From assembly GCF_950023065.1 (NCBI RefSeq), contig NC_088679.1, forward strand, positions 76,322,001-76,386,000: DNA of 64,000 bases, written 5' to 3'. Under the pieces are notes generated by a model, which saw nothing but the letters and a program-made list of their open reading frames with translations, was not told the origin of the DNA and ran no database searches. Below, one piece after another: positions 35,546 to 50,110 of this stretch (its first letter is position 1; each line of letters begins with the position of its first letter). The position numbers were made by a program, and so were the translations under genes. This DNA is from Planococcus citri (Eukaryota; Arthropoda; Insecta; Hemiptera; Pseudococcidae).

Positions 35546-38038
35546 TTCTATATTATACTGAATCAAATGCAGTGAAAAAGGACATGGAAAAATTTGAAAT
35601 CAGTGCAATATCGAGTTTCTGTGGCCTTTCAAACCAAATAGGTAATAATTATAAAAAAGTGAAGCGTTAAAAATGACATATTTTTCAAAACAATTTTAGT
35701 GTTTCAAATAGCTACTTATTTTAATCTATTTTTAGGTATTTTACATATTTGGCATGTCTTCTTTTTAAAATCATCTCCTCTCATTTCACGACTAGAAAGC
35801 CCAACTGAACCAATAAATACGTGCTGAAGAGACGCCAGATGCCCAAAATCTGGAAACATGAAAACCCACTATTTTTAATTACTCGTATGCTCATTAGCGT
35901 GATTAAAATAATTTATGTACTTCGCAAGCCATTCGATTTAATTAGCCTGCTTTTGATTTAAAAAATACTTGACAAATAATTTATCCAAGTGGCAAGTACC
36001 TAAATATTCCATTTCTATGTACTACTTAATATTCTTCATTTTCTACCCCTTTCATCATCCAAATCGTACGTACATAGATAACTTTACCTAAGCACTTTGT
36101 TTCTTTTATAAAATTACATTTATTTAACAATTCACGAGCATTGTCACAGTCACCATAATATAGAATTGACATGAAGTCAAAAAACACTTATTTATATGAG
36201 AAAGAGACCGATCAGTAGTCTACGAATTCTATTCGTGCGATGATTATAAATTTCCTATTTCCCCTTTCGTTTGAATAAACTTTACTAGTACCTAAACCTA
36301 TCTACCAAAGTATTCAAAAATGCACCGTATTCGTATTCTGTGTCGCAACAATCTCATTTCTTATTAAAATATCAATCCCCAAATGGTTGGTAATTCGTTG
36401 ATGGAGCAATAGATAAAATAGGTACGCAAAGTTACGTGTAGGTCCCATCACCCGAATCTCCAAATTTGATATCAATCGAATAAAATGAATCATTGAAACC
36501 CACCCCCCCCCCTCAAAAAAAATATACGAAATTACGTATTTAACACAATTTTTTTTTATCAATTTTCCAAACTCTCCACAATAATTAATCAAGAGCTCGA
36601 ACACTCATTGATAAAATTAAAAAACTAATTAACAATCACTTCAGAAAAATTCGAGCTTCATTTTTAATCATCGAGTTATATAATCGAGATAATTGTCTTA
36701 CATAATAAACACATTCTTATCAGTTGGTAATTTCGCCGGTTTCAAACAATTGAACGTACGTGTTCTTACCGTATCCCAAACCTATCTAATGCCATTTATT
36801 CCACTCATCGATACAAGTATGTTAATGAACAAAAAAGATTACGAAGAAATTATCATTTCCCTTTTTGTTATTAATAATAACATCGGTTTGTTTTTAATAT
36901 TAATGAACCGTGGCAAGATAATACATATGTAGTACATTCTAGAACATTTCCATACGGAGATTATTCGTCCGAGATACTGGTAGGTACCTCTACCTATCAC
37001 GTTTTTGAAAATCACGAGTGGAACGTCGATTGCATGTCATTCGGAATCGGAAACGAACGTTGATCATTTTTTTTTCAACGTCCTTGGAGGAGAAAAACGC
37101 AGACAGAGAGATATGTGAACTTGACGAGGTAGACAGAGTGCATCGGTACAATTTTTTTCAAGATCGTAAGGTGCCATTCAAAAAAAAAAAATTCCATCCG
37201 GATTTTATCGGATAATTATTTCCTCCATAAAATCACTACCTATACCAACAAAAATAATGCTATCTGATCTCGTATTTTTCATTTTAACGAGTGTTTTATT
37301 CGGGAAAATTTTCAAATTTTACACTTTGAAAATACTACCTACCTACTCGTAATATTGTTCGCATTTGTAAATATTTTTATAAAAACAATGCCAATAGCGG
37401 AATATATTTAAATATACTATAGGCAGACACTTGTATAATATTTTCAATATTTATTCGGGTACGAAGTCTCGTTCTGCATTGAATAAATCTCACAAACGAC
37501 CAGAACACGTGTCGATGGAAATATCAAATTTGTAAATTTATACAATTTGACGATGAATATTTGTCGAATGATTTATATATTTATTTGATGGGTAAACGAT
37601 GACGACCTATTCTTCAACAATAAACGTAAAAATATCGGTTTTATACCTATATTATGACGTAGGTAGGTAATCATATTTGAACCGCAATGGTTTTGAGAGC
37701 AAGAGTATTACGTAAAGTTTATTCGTCTTAATATTATGTATGTACTTGTATATTTAGGCACGATTGGCACCTTCCGGCTTTTCCTTTAATTTTCAAATTT
37801 CCTTTCTCAGAAATTCACGGCAAACAACAAGGCCTTCGTGGTTGTGGTTTTTTCGGTTAAGTAAACTTTTTTCACCCATATATTACGTTGGCTTTCAGTG
37901 ACTAAAGAATGCATTGGATTTTGGCTAAATTCACCGCGTAGAAGTCGACTTTGAATATTGAAAACCTCCACGAGGAATTTCAAATGGCCCATCTCAATTA
38001 GGAATACTCGAAGTGAGCTCACTTTCGAATAAGATGAC
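35546..38038. other. Intergenic, no gene seen
   Basis: AT-rich. Frames up to about 95 codons (for example 36314-36604 - and 36693-36932 +) show no motif or splice pattern. A C-run lies near 36500. I see no inverted repeat or RNA gene. Confidence 0.45.
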
Positions 38039-41000
38039 TACCTGTTCACACCCCTGAAATTTCCCAAACACACCCGAACATCTCTGAGCACTCATTCACA
38101 CCCCTGACTTTTCCCAAACACAGCCGAACATCTCTGAGCACGCATTCACACCCCTGAATTTTCCCATACACAGCCGAACATCTCTGAGCACGCATTCACA
38201 CCCCTGAATTTTCCCAAACACAGCCGAACATCTCTGAGCACGCATTCACACGCCTGAATTTTCCCAAACACAGCCGAACATCTCTGAGCACGCATTCACA
38301 CGCCTGAATTTTCCCATACACAGCCGAACATCCCCTGAATTTTCCCAAACACAGCCAAACATCTCTGAGCACGCGTTCATACCCCTCAATTTTCCCAAAC
38401 ACAGCCGAACATCTCTGAGCACGCATTCGCACCCCTGAATTTTCCCAAACTCACCCGAACATCTCTGAGCACGCATTCACACCCCAGAATTTTCCCAAAC
38501 ACAGCCGAACATCTCTGAGCACGCATTCACACCCCTCAATTTTCCCAAACACAGCCGAACATCTCCGAGCACGCATTCACACCCCTGAATTTTCCCATAC
38601 ACAGCCGAACATCCCCTGAATTTTCCCAAACACAGCTGAACATCTCTGAGCTCGCGTTCACACCCCTGAATTTTCCCAAACACAGCCGAACATCTCTGAC
38701 AAACACACCCGAACATCTCTGAGCACGCATTCGCGCCCCTGAATTTTCCCAAACACAGCCGAACATCTCCGAGCACGAATTCACACCCCTAAATTTTCCC
38801 ACACACAGCCGAACATCCCCTGAATTTTCCCAAACACAGCCGAACATCTCCGAGCACGCATTCACACCCCTGAATTTTCCCATACACAGCCGAACATCCC
38901 CTGAATTTTCCCAAACACAGCCGAACATCTCTGAGCACACATTCACACCCCTGAATTTTCCCAAACACAGCTGAACATCTCTGAGCTCGCGTTCACACCC
39001 CTGAATTTTCCCAAACACAGCCGAACATCTCTGACAAACACACCCGAACATCTCTGAGCTTGCATTCGCTCCCCTGAATTTTCCCAAACACACCCGAACA
39101 TCTCTGAACTTGCATTCGCACCCCTGAATTTTCTCAAACACACCCAAACATCTCTGAGCTTGCATTCGCTCCCCTGAATTTTCCCAAACACACCCGAACA
39201 TCTCTGAGCTTGCATTCGCACCCCTGAATTTTCTCAAACACACCCGAACATCTCTGAGCTTGCATTCGCTCCCCTGAATTTTCCCAAACACACCCTAACA
39301 TCTCTGAGCTTGCATTCGCACCCCTGAATTTTCTCAAACACACCCGAACATCTCTGAGCTTGCATTCGCTCCTCTGAATTTTCCCAAACACACCCGAACA
39401 TCTGTGAGCTTGCATTCGCTCCCCTGAATTTTCCCAAACACACCCGAACATCTCTGAGCTTGCATTCGCACCCCTGAATTTTCTCAAACACACCCGAACA
39501 TCTCTGAGCTTGCATTCGCTCCCCTGAATTTTCCCAAACACACCCAAACATCTCTGAGCTTGCATTCGCACCCCTGAATTTTCTCAAACACACTCGAACA
39601 TCTCTGAGCTTGCATTCGCACCCCTGAATGAGCTTGCATTCACATTCTAGAATTTTCACAAAGACACCCGAACATCTCTGAGCTTGCATTCGCACCCCTG
39701 AATTTTCTCAAACACACCCGAACATCTCTGAGCTTGCATTCGCCCCCTGAATTTTCCAATACACAGCCAAACATCTCTGACCACGCATTCGCACCCCTGA
39801 ATTTTCCCAAACACACCCGAACATCTCTGAGCACGCATTCGCACCCCTGAATTTTCCCAAACACACCCGAACATCTCTGAGCACGCATTTGCACCCCTCA
39901 ATTTTCTACAACACACCCAAACATCTCTGAGCTTGCATTCGCTCCCCTGAATTTTCCCAAACACACCCGAACATCTCTGAGCTTGCATTCGCTCCCCTGA
40001 ATTTTCCTAAACACACCCGAACATCTCTGAGCTTGCATTCGCACCCCTGAATTTTCTCATACACACCCGAACATCTCGGAGCTTGCATTCGCACCCCAGA
40101 ATTTTCTCAAACATACCCGAACATCTCTGAGCTTGCATTCGCACCCCTGAATTTTCTCAAACACACCCAAACATCTCTGAGCTTGCATTCGCTCCCCTGA
40201 ATTTTCCCAAACACACCCGAACATCTCTGAGCTTGCATTCGCACCCCTGAATTTTCTCAAACACACCCGAACATCTCTGAGCTTGCATTCGCTCCCCTGA
40301 ATTTTCCCAAACACACCCGAACATCTCTGAGCTTGCATTCGCACCCCTGAATTTTCTAAAAGACACACGAACATCTCTGAGCTTGCATTCGCACCCCTGA
40401 ATTTTCTCAAACACACCCGAACATCTCTGAGCTTGCATTCGCTCCCCTGAATTTTCCCAAACACAGCCGAACGTCTCTGAGCTTGCATTCGCACCCCTGA
40501 ATGAGCTTGCATTCACATTCCAGAATTTTCCCAAAGACACCCGAACATCTCTGAGCTTGCATTCGCACCCCTGAATTTTCTCAAACACACCCGAACATCT
40601 CTGAGCTTGCATTCGCCCCCCTGAATTTTCTCAAACACACCCGAACATCTCTGAGCTTGCATTCGCTCCCCAGAATTTTCCCAAACACAGCCGAACGTCT
40701 CTGAGCTTGCATTCGCACCCCTGAATGAGCTTGCATTCACATCCCAGAATTTTCCCAAAGACACCCGAACATCTCTGAGCTTGCATTCGCACCCCTGAAT
40801 TTTCTCAAACACACCCGAACATCTCTGAGCTTGCATTCGCGCCCCTGAATTTTCCCAAACACAGCCGAACATCTCCGAGCACGAATTCACACCCCTAAAT
40901 TTTCCCACACACAGCCGAACATCCCCTGAATTTTCCCAAACACAGCCGAACATCTCCGAGCACGCATTCACACCACTGAATTTTCCCATACACAGCCGAA

Positions 41001-44000
41001 CATCCCCTGAATTTTCCCAAACACAGCCGAACATCTCTGAGCACACATTCACACCCCTGAATTTTCCCAAACACAGCTGAACATCTCTGAGCTCGCGTTC
41101 ACACCCCTGAATTTTCCCAAACACAGCCGAACATCTCTGACAAACACACCCGAACATCTCTGAGCTTGCATTCGCTCCCCTGAATTTTCCCAAACACACC
41201 CGAACATCTCTGAACTTGCATTCGCACCCCTGAATTTTCTCAAACACACCCAAACATCTCTGAGCTTGCATTCGCTCCCCTGAATTTTCCCAAACACACC
41301 CGAACATCTCTGAGCTTGCATTCGCACCCCTGAATTTTCTCAAACACACCCGAACATCTCTGAGCTTGCATTCGCTCCCCTGAATTTTCCCAAACACACC
41401 CTAACATCTCTGAGCTTGCATTCGCACCCCTGAATTTTCTCAAACACACCCGAACATCTCTGAGCTTGCATTCGCTCCTCTGAATTTTCCCAAACACACC
41501 CGAACATCTGTGAGCTTGCATTCGCTCCCCTGAATTTTCCCAAACACACCCGAACATCTCTGAGCTTGCATTCGCACCCCTGAATTTTCTCAAACACACC
41601 CGAACATCTCTGAGCTTGCATTTGCTCCCCTGAATTTTCCCAAACACACCCAAACATCTCTGAGCTTGCATTCGCACCCCTGAATTTTCTCAAACACACT
41701 CGAACATCTCTGAGCTTGCATTCGCACCCCTGAATGAGCTTGCATTCACATTCTAGAATTTTCCCAAAGACACCCGAACATCTCTGAGCTTGCATTCGCA
41801 CCCCTGAATTTTCTCAAACACACCCGAACATCTCTGAGCTTGCATTCGCCCCCTGAATTTTCCAATACACAGCCAAACATCTCTGACCACGCATTCGCAC
41901 CCCTGAATTTTCCCAAACACACCCGAACATCTCTGAGCACGCATTCGCACCCCTGAATTTTCCCAAACACACACGAACATCTCTGAGCACGCATTTGCAC
42001 CCCTCAATTTTCTACAACACACCCAAACATCTCTGAGCTTGCATTCGCTCCCCTGAATTTTCCCAAACACACCCGAACATCTCTGAGCTTGCATTCGCTC
42101 CCCTGAATTTTCCTAAACACACCCGAACATCTCTGAGCTTGCATTCGCACCCCTGAATTTTCTCATACACACCCGAACATCTCTGAGCTTGCATTCGCAC
42201 CCCTGAATTTTCTCATACACACCCGAACATCTCGGAGCTTGCATTCGCACCCCAGAATTTTCTCAAACATACCCGAACATCTCTGAGCTTGCATTCGCAC
42301 CCCTGAATTTTCTCAAACACACCCAAACATCTCTGAGCTTGCATTCGCTCCCCTGAATTTTCCCAAACACACCCGAACATCTCTGAACTTGCATTCGCAC
42401 CCCTGAATTTTCTCAAACACACCCAAACATCTCTGAGCTTGCATTCGCTCCCCTGAATTTTCCCAAACACACCCGAACATCTCTGAGCTTGCATTCGCAC
42501 CCCTGAATTTTCTCAAACACACCCGAACATCTCTGAGCTTGCATTCGCTCCCCTGAATTTTCCCAAACACACCCTAACATCTCTGAGCTTGCATTCGCAC
42601 CCCTGAATTTTCTCAAACACACCCGAACATCTCTGAGCTTGCATTCGCTCCTCTGAATTTTCCCAAACACACCCGAACATCTGTGAGCTTGCATTCGCTC
42701 CCCTGAATTTTCCCAAACACACCCGAACATCTCTGAGCTTGCATTCGCACCCCTGAATTTTCTCAAACACACCCGAACATCTCTGAGCTTGCATTCGCTC
42801 CCCTGAATTTTCCCAAACACACCCAAACATCTCTGAGCTTGCATTCGCACCCCTGAATTTTCTCAAACACACTCGAACATCTCTGAGCTTGCATTCGCAC
42901 CCCTGAATGAGCTTGCATTCACATTCTAGAATTTTCACAAAGACACCCGAACATCTCTGAGCTTGCATTCGCACCCCTGAATTTTCTCAAACACACCCGA
43001 ACATCTCTGAGCTTGCATTCGCCCCCTGAATTTTCCAATACACAGCCAAACATCTCTGACCACGCATTCGCACCCCTGAATTTTCCCAAACACACCCGAA
43101 CATCTCTGAGCACGCATTCGCACCCCTGAATTTTCCCAAACACACCCGAACATCTCTGAGCACGCATTTGCACCCCTCAATTTTCTACAACACACCCAAA
43201 CATCTCTGAGCTTGCATTCGCTCCCCTGAATTTTCCCAAACACACCCGAACATCTCTGAGCTTGCATTCGCTCCCCTGAATTTTCCTAAACACACCCGAA
43301 CATCTCTGAGCTTGCATTCGCACCCCTGAATTTTCTCATACACACCCGAACATCTCGGAGCTTGCATTCGCACCCCAGAATTTTCTCAAACATACCCGAA
43401 CATCTCTGAGCTTGCATTCGCACCCCTGAATTTTCTCAAACACACCCAAACATCTCTGAGCTTGCATTCGCTCCCCTGAATTTTCCCAAACACACCCGAA
43501 CATCTCTGAGCTTGCATTCGCACCCCTGAATTTTCTCAAACACACCCGAACATCTCTGAGCTTGCATTCGCTCCCCTGAATTTTCCCAAACACACCCGAA
43601 CATCTCTGAGCTTGCATTCGCACCCCTGAATTTTCTAAAAGACACACGAACATCTCTGAGCTTGCATTCGCACCCCTGAATTTTCTCAAACACACCCGAA
43701 CATCTCTGAGCTTGCATTCGCTCCCCTGAATTTTCCCAAACACAGCCGAACGTCTCTGAGCTTGCATTCGCACCCCTGAATGAGCTTGCATTCACATTCC
43801 AGAATTTTCCCAAAGACACCCGAACATCTCTGAGCTTGCATTCGCACCCCTGAATTTTCTCAAACACACCCGAATATCTCTGAGCTTGCATTCGCCCCCC
43901 TGAATTTTCTCAAACACACCCGAACATCTCTGAGCTTGCATTCGCTCCCCAGAATTTTCCCAAACACAGCCGAACGTCTCTGAGCTTGCATTCGCACCCC

Positions 44001-47000
44001 TGAATGAGCTTGCATTCACATCCCAGAATTTTCCCAAAGACACCCGAACATCTCTGAGCTTGCATTCGCACCCCTGAATTTTCTCAAACACACCCGAACA
44101 TCTCTGAGCTTGCATTCGCGCCCCTGAATTTTCCCAAACACAGCCGAACATCTCCGAGCACGAATTCACACCCCTAAATTTTCCCACACACAGCCGAACA
44201 TCCCCTGAATTTTCCCAAACACAGCCGAACATCTCCGAGCACGCATTCACACCACTGAATTTTCCCATACACAGCCGAACATCCCCTGAATTTTCCCAAA
44301 CACAGCCGAACATCTCTGAGCACACATTCACACCCCTGAATTTTCCCAAACACAGCTGAACATCTCTGAGCTCGCGTTCACACCCCTGAATTTTCCCAAA
44401 CACAGCCGAACATCTCTGACAAACACACCCGAACATCTCTGAGCTTGCATTCGCTCCCCTGAATTTTCCCAAACACACCCGAACATCTCTGAACTTGCAT
44501 TCGCACCCCTGAATTTTCTCAAACACACCCAAACATCTCTGAGCTTGCATTCGCTCCCCTGAATTTTCCCAAACACACCCGAACATCTCTGAGCTTGCAT
44601 TCGCACCCCTGAATTTTCTCAAACACACCCGAACATCTCTGAGCTTGCATTCGCTCCCCTGAATTTTCCCAAACACACCCTAACATCTCTGAGCTTGCAT
44701 TCGCACCCCTGAATTTTCTCAAACACACCCGAACATCTCTGAGCTTGCATTCGCTCCTCTGAATTTTCCCAAACACACCCGAACATCTGTGAGCTTGCAT
44801 TCGCTCCCCTGAATTTTCCCAAACACACCCGAACATCTCTGAGCTTGCATTCGCACCCCTGAATTTTCTCAAACACACCCGAACATCTCTGAGCTTGCAT
44901 TTGCTCCCCTGAATTTTCCCAAACACACCCAAACATCTCTGAGCTTGCATTCGCACCCCTGAATTTTCTCAAACACACTCGAACATCTCTGAGCTTGCAT
45001 TCGCACCCCTGAATGAGCTTGCATTCACATTCTAGAATTTTCCCAAAGACACCCGAACATCTCTGAGCTTGCATTCGCACCCCTGAATTTTCTCAAACAC
45101 ACCCGAACATCTCTGAGCTTGCATTCGCCCCCTGAATTTTCCAATACACAGCCAAACATCTCTGACCACGCATTCGCACCCCTGAATTTTCCCAAACACA
45201 CCCGAACATCTCTGAGCACGCATTCGCACCCCTGAATTTTCCCAAACACACACGAACATCTCTGAGCACGCATTTGCACCCCTCAATTTTCTACAACACA
45301 CCCAAACATCTCTGAGCTTGCATTCGCTCCCCTGAATTTTCCCAAACACACCCGAACATCTCTGAGCTTGCATTCGCTCCCCTGAATTTTCCTAAACACA
45401 CCCGAACATCTCTGAGCTTGCATTCGCACCCCTGAATTTTCTCATACACACCCGAACATCTCTGAGCTTGCATTCGCACCCCTGAATTTTCTCATACACA
45501 CCCGAACATCTCGGAGCTTGCATTCGCACCCCAGAATTTTCTCAAACATACCCGAACATCTCTGAGCTTGCATTCGCACCCCTGAATTTTCTCAAACACA
45601 CCCAAACATCTCTGAGCTTGCATTCGCTCCCCTGAATTTTCCCAAACACACCCGAACATCTCTGAGCTTGCATTCGCACCCCTGAATTTTCTCAAACACA
45701 CCCGAACATCTCTGAGCTTGCATTCGCTCCCCTGAATTTTCCCAAACACACCCGAACATCTCTGAGCTTGCATTCGCACCCCTGAATTTTCTAAAAGACA
45801 CACGAACATCTCTGAGCTTGCATTCGCACCCCTGAATTTTCTCAAACACACCCGAACATCTCTGAGCTTGCATTCGCTCCCCTGAATTTTCCCAAACACA
45901 GCCGAACGTCTCTGAGCTTGCATTCGCACCCCTGAATGAGCTTGCATTCACATTCCAGAATTTTCCCAAAGACACCCGAACATCTCTGAGCTTGCATTCG
46001 CACCCCTGAATTTTCTCAAACACACCCGAACATCTCTGAGCTTGCATTCGCCCCCCTGAATTTTCTCAAACACACCCGAACATCTCTGAGCTTGCATTCG
46101 CTCCCCAGAATTTTCCCAAACACAGCCGAACGTCTCTGAGCTTGCATTCGCACCCCTGAATGAGCTTGCATTCACATCCCAGAATTTTCCCAAAGACACC
46201 CGAACATCTCTGAGCTTGCATTCGCACCCCTGAATTTTCTCAAACACACCCGAACATCTCTGAGCTTGCATTCGCTCCCCTGAATTTTCCCAAACACACC
46301 CGAACATCTCAGAGCTTGCATTCAACCCCAACATTTCTGAGCTTGCATTCGCACCCCTGAATTTTCCCAAACACACCCGAACATCTCTGAGCTTGCATTC
46401 GCACCCCTGAATTTTCTCAAACACACCCGAACATCTCTGAGCTTGCATTCGCTCCCCTGAATTTTCCCAAACACACCCGAACATCTCTGAGCTTGCATTC
46501 GCACCCCTGAATTTTCTCAAACACACCCAAACATCTCTGAGCTTGCATTCGCTCCCTTGAATTTTCCCAAACACACCCGAACATCTCTGAGCTTGCATTC
46601 GCACCCCTGAATTTGCCCAAACACACCCGAACATCTCTGAGCTTGCATTCGCACCCCTGAATGAGCTTGCATTCACATTCTAGAATTTTCCCAAAGACAC
46701 CCGAACATCTCTGAGCTTGCATTCGCACCCCTGAATTTTCTCAAACACACCCGAACATCTCTGAGCTTGCATTCGCTCCCCAGAATTTTCCCAAACACAG
46801 CCGAACGTCTCTGAGCTTGCATTCGCACCCCTGAATGAGCTTGCATTCACATCCCAGAATTTTCCCAAAGACACCCGAACATCTCTGAGCTTGCATTCGC
46901 ACCCCTGAATTTTCTCAAACACACCCGAACATCTCTGAGCTTGCATTCGCTCCCCTGAATTTTCCCAAACACACCCGAACATCTCAGAGCTTGCATTCAA

Positions 47001-48152
47001 CCCCAACATTTCTGAGCTTGCATTCGCACCCCTGAATTTCCCCAAACACACCCGAACATCTCTGAGCTTGCATTCGCACCCCTGAATTTTCTCAAACACA
47101 CCCGAACATCTCTGAGCTTGCATTCGCTCCCCTGAATTTTCCCAAACACACCCGAACATCTCTGAGCTTGCATTCGCACCCCTGAATTTTCTCAAACACA
47201 CCCAAACATCTCTGAGCTTGCATTCGCTCCCTTGAATTTTCCCAAACACACCCGAACATCTCTGAGCTTGCATTCGCACCCCTGAATTTGCCCAAACACA
47301 CCCGAACATCTCTGAGCTTGCATTCGCTCCCCTGAATTTTCCCAAACACACCCGAACATCTCTGAGCTTGCATTCGCACCCCTGAATTTTCTCAAAGACA
47401 CACGAACATCTCTGAGCTTGCATTCGCACCCCTGAATTTTCTCAAACACACCCGAACATCTCTGAGCTTGCATTCGCTCCCCTGAATTTTCCCAAACACA
47501 GCCGAACGTCTCTGAGCTTGCATTCGCACCCCTGAATGAGCTTGCATTCACATTCTAGAATTTTCCCAAAGACACCCGAACATCTCTGAGCTTGCATTCG
47601 CACCCCTGAATTTTCTCAAACACACCCGAACATCTCTGAGCTTGCATTCGCCCCCCTGAATTTTCCCAAACGCACCCAAACATCTCTGAGCTTGCATTCA
47701 CATCCCAGAATTCTCTCAAACAAACCCGAACATCTCTGAGCTTGCATTCGCACCCCTGAATTTTCTCAAACACACCCGAACATCTCTGAGCTAGCATTCG
47801 CTCCCCTGAATTTTCCCAAACACACCCGAACATCTCAGAGCTTGCATTCAACCCCAACATTTCTGAGCTTGCATTCGCACCCCTGAATTTTCTCAAACAC
47901 ACCCGAACGTCTCTGAGCTTGCATTCGCTCCCCTGAATTTTCTCAAACGCACCCGAACATCTCTGAGCACGCATTCACACCCCTGAATTTTCCCAAACAC
48001 AGCTGAACATCTCTGAGCACGCGTTCACATCCCTGAATTTTCCCAAACACACCCGAACATCTTTCTAAATACACCCAAAATCCCTCGAACGCTCAAGAAT
48101 CCCCCTGACCACCTGTTCACACCACTGAACACTCCCAAACAACCCCGAACGA
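38039..48152. repeat. 10-kb satellite, 50-bp unit, higher-order repeats
   Basis: About 200 copies of an exact 50-bp unit (gagcttgcattcgcacccct, gaattttctc, aaacacaccc, gaacatctct). Two unit types often alternate (gcaccc...tctc and gctccc...tccc), making a 100-bp dimer. The array is mosaic: segment A (about 38.95-40.05 kb) recurs with offsets +2106, +3279 and +5385; segment B (about 40.06-40.9 kb) recurs at +3279 and +5435; a 675-bp segment C is duplicated at about 46.3 and 47.0 kb. The order is A-B-A-A-B-A-B-C-C. Both edges are degenerate (gagcac variants on the left, broken units after 48060). GC content is far above the flanks. Confidence 0.95.
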
Positions 48153-49379
48153 CAACTAATACATAATTACAATAATATTCACGATCTCCCGATTATTACT
48201 TACCCCCTCTTTACAAATTTCTATATTTTTTTCAAGGTTTTTAAAAGTCTCAAAATACATTTATGTAAATAAATTAAAATTCCAGAAAATATAATATGGT
48301 ATCAAAATGCCAGAAATTGGTCAGTTTTATTTGGTTGGTAGGCTAGGTACATATTAAAAGTCTACGAGTAGCATAATGACGAGGATTTTTATCGCATATA
48401 CATATTTTTCAGCCTTTTAAATTTTCAGACATTATGAAGAATGGAACAATTTTTAAAAATCAAGTTTTCAAAAGTCGGGGTGATGAAAATTTTTGACAGA
48501 CCCTCAGCCCAATACACATATTCGTGTCAAAAATGGAAATCTCTTAATTAACGATGGTCAAGGGAAGGAATACTTGGTATTTTTAGGAAGCCAAATATTA
48601 TCTACCTATGCTTCAAAAAAATCCTGAAGTAGCGAGTACGAACTCAGGAAAAAAAATACAAAAATACGTCAGTTTCAATAATTCGAAAAACTCGAAAAAA
48701 ATTGCATTCATTGGTTCCAAAAATGCAGGTTTTTGGAGTATTACGCAGTTATTAGTATTTACGTTTTTGAGTATATCAACAGGGCGACAATTTTCAACAT
48801 AATACAAGAGTTGGAAAAAAATTGAAAAAACAGAATTGGTTACCCACCGAACATTTTTTAAATCTATTTTTCTCATATGGAAATCCCCCTTCTGAAGAAC
48901 TCGAGCTCGAAATTTTCAACCACGAATCTCATCGACTCAAATCTTCGTGTTCCAAATTCCTCATAACCCCCCCACCCCCCCCCCCTTCCACAATAATCGA
49001 GGCTACGAATAGCAGAATAATTTTTTTCATTGAAGGTCACGTGTTTTTGAAAAACAATTTTGGGGGAAAAAATGAAACGATTTGACCTTAGCAAAAAAAT
49101 TTCATTAAATAAAATTAGATCAAATTAGGATAAAAACCATTTAAAACTACGAAAATAGTTCTCTTTTAGTCATTGCTAATTTTTTACTAAATTTTCTTTC
49201 ATCCAATAAGGAAAAGAAAAAAGTTATCGAAGAATTTGTTTACCTACTTTTAGCTTCCCTGTCTCTACCTCTTTTCATGCAACACAAAACCATACAAACC
49301 ACATACGCAAATTTCACACACGGAATTTCCCTTCATCTTTAAACGCTACACACAAATGGCTAAACTAATCTGTAAATTG
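48153..49379. other. Intergenic, no gene seen
   Basis: AT-rich with a C-run near 48970-48985. Overlapping frames on both strands (48608-49094) lack motifs. No repeat of note. Confidence 0.45.
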
Positions 49380-50110
49380 CCTCTCGCTCTACCTCATCTC
49401 TCTACCTCCACCACTCCGCTACTTGACGATCAGCCTGCGGAAAAATATTGCGCATTTGACGGCACTCGTGGTCGTGGTAAACAAATCCAACCTATCGGCA
49501 GCCAGCAAAATGGAAATACGTAGGAACGTGGGAAAAGGCATCAAAACAAAAGTCGTGGGCTATATAGGGCTATACGTATACCTTCGAGTTTAAAGTTTTC
49601 CGAGTGCACCCACCGAACACGTTCGCCTGGTGAGTTTTCCGCAAATTCCTCATCGTCGTCGTCGTCGTCGACATCACACAGTTGGTTTGGTGCTCGATTG
49701 TCGATGTAATACGAGTATTTTCTGTCTCGACGAAGCGACGATGGTCATAGTGAATAAATACTCGTAATTTATCTCGTCCAGCTAAATGTAACGAAATTTT
49801 TGAGTTTTTGAAAGCCCACATTTTGGTGTATGCTGAAGACGAAAGAGAGGAGAAGAAAAAAAAGATCCTGAATTATGTTCATCGGAGCAAAGGACATGCG
49901 TCAATATTTTAACATTGTACGCGAATTTTTTGATTTATCCGCCGCTGAGCTTCGTTTTAGACGAATTTATACTTAAATGAAACGGTGTTGTGTTCGCTTT
50001 CGTCGTGAAAATGGTATAATGACGCGTCCCGGAATACGTAATTATTTTCGCGCGTCGTGCTTTTTCACATCTACCGTCTTCTTTTTGTACACGAGTAAGT
50101 GAAAGTCTAT
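49380..50110 (+). promoter_or_regulatory. Possible promoter and first exon
   Basis: This block is richer in CG dinucleotides than its surroundings. It contains a TATA-like tatatag at 49560-49566, followed about 65 bp later by a donor-like CGCCTG|gtgagt (about 49629), and a second donor-like CACGA|gtaagtg near 50096. No coding frame with a known domain follows. It may be the 5' leader of a gene outside the window. The inference rests on composition and two splice-site matches only. Confidence 0.25.

Noticed and set aside
38039..48152. Long - strand frames (up to 294 codons) as repeat-protein genes
   Set aside because: All three - frames are open because the 50-bp unit lacks stops; there are no introns, promoter or unique domain, and variants are not biased toward silent sites as far as I can see.
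38039..48152. CRISPR array
   Set aside because: Units are head-to-tail without unique spacers, and the context is eukaryotic.
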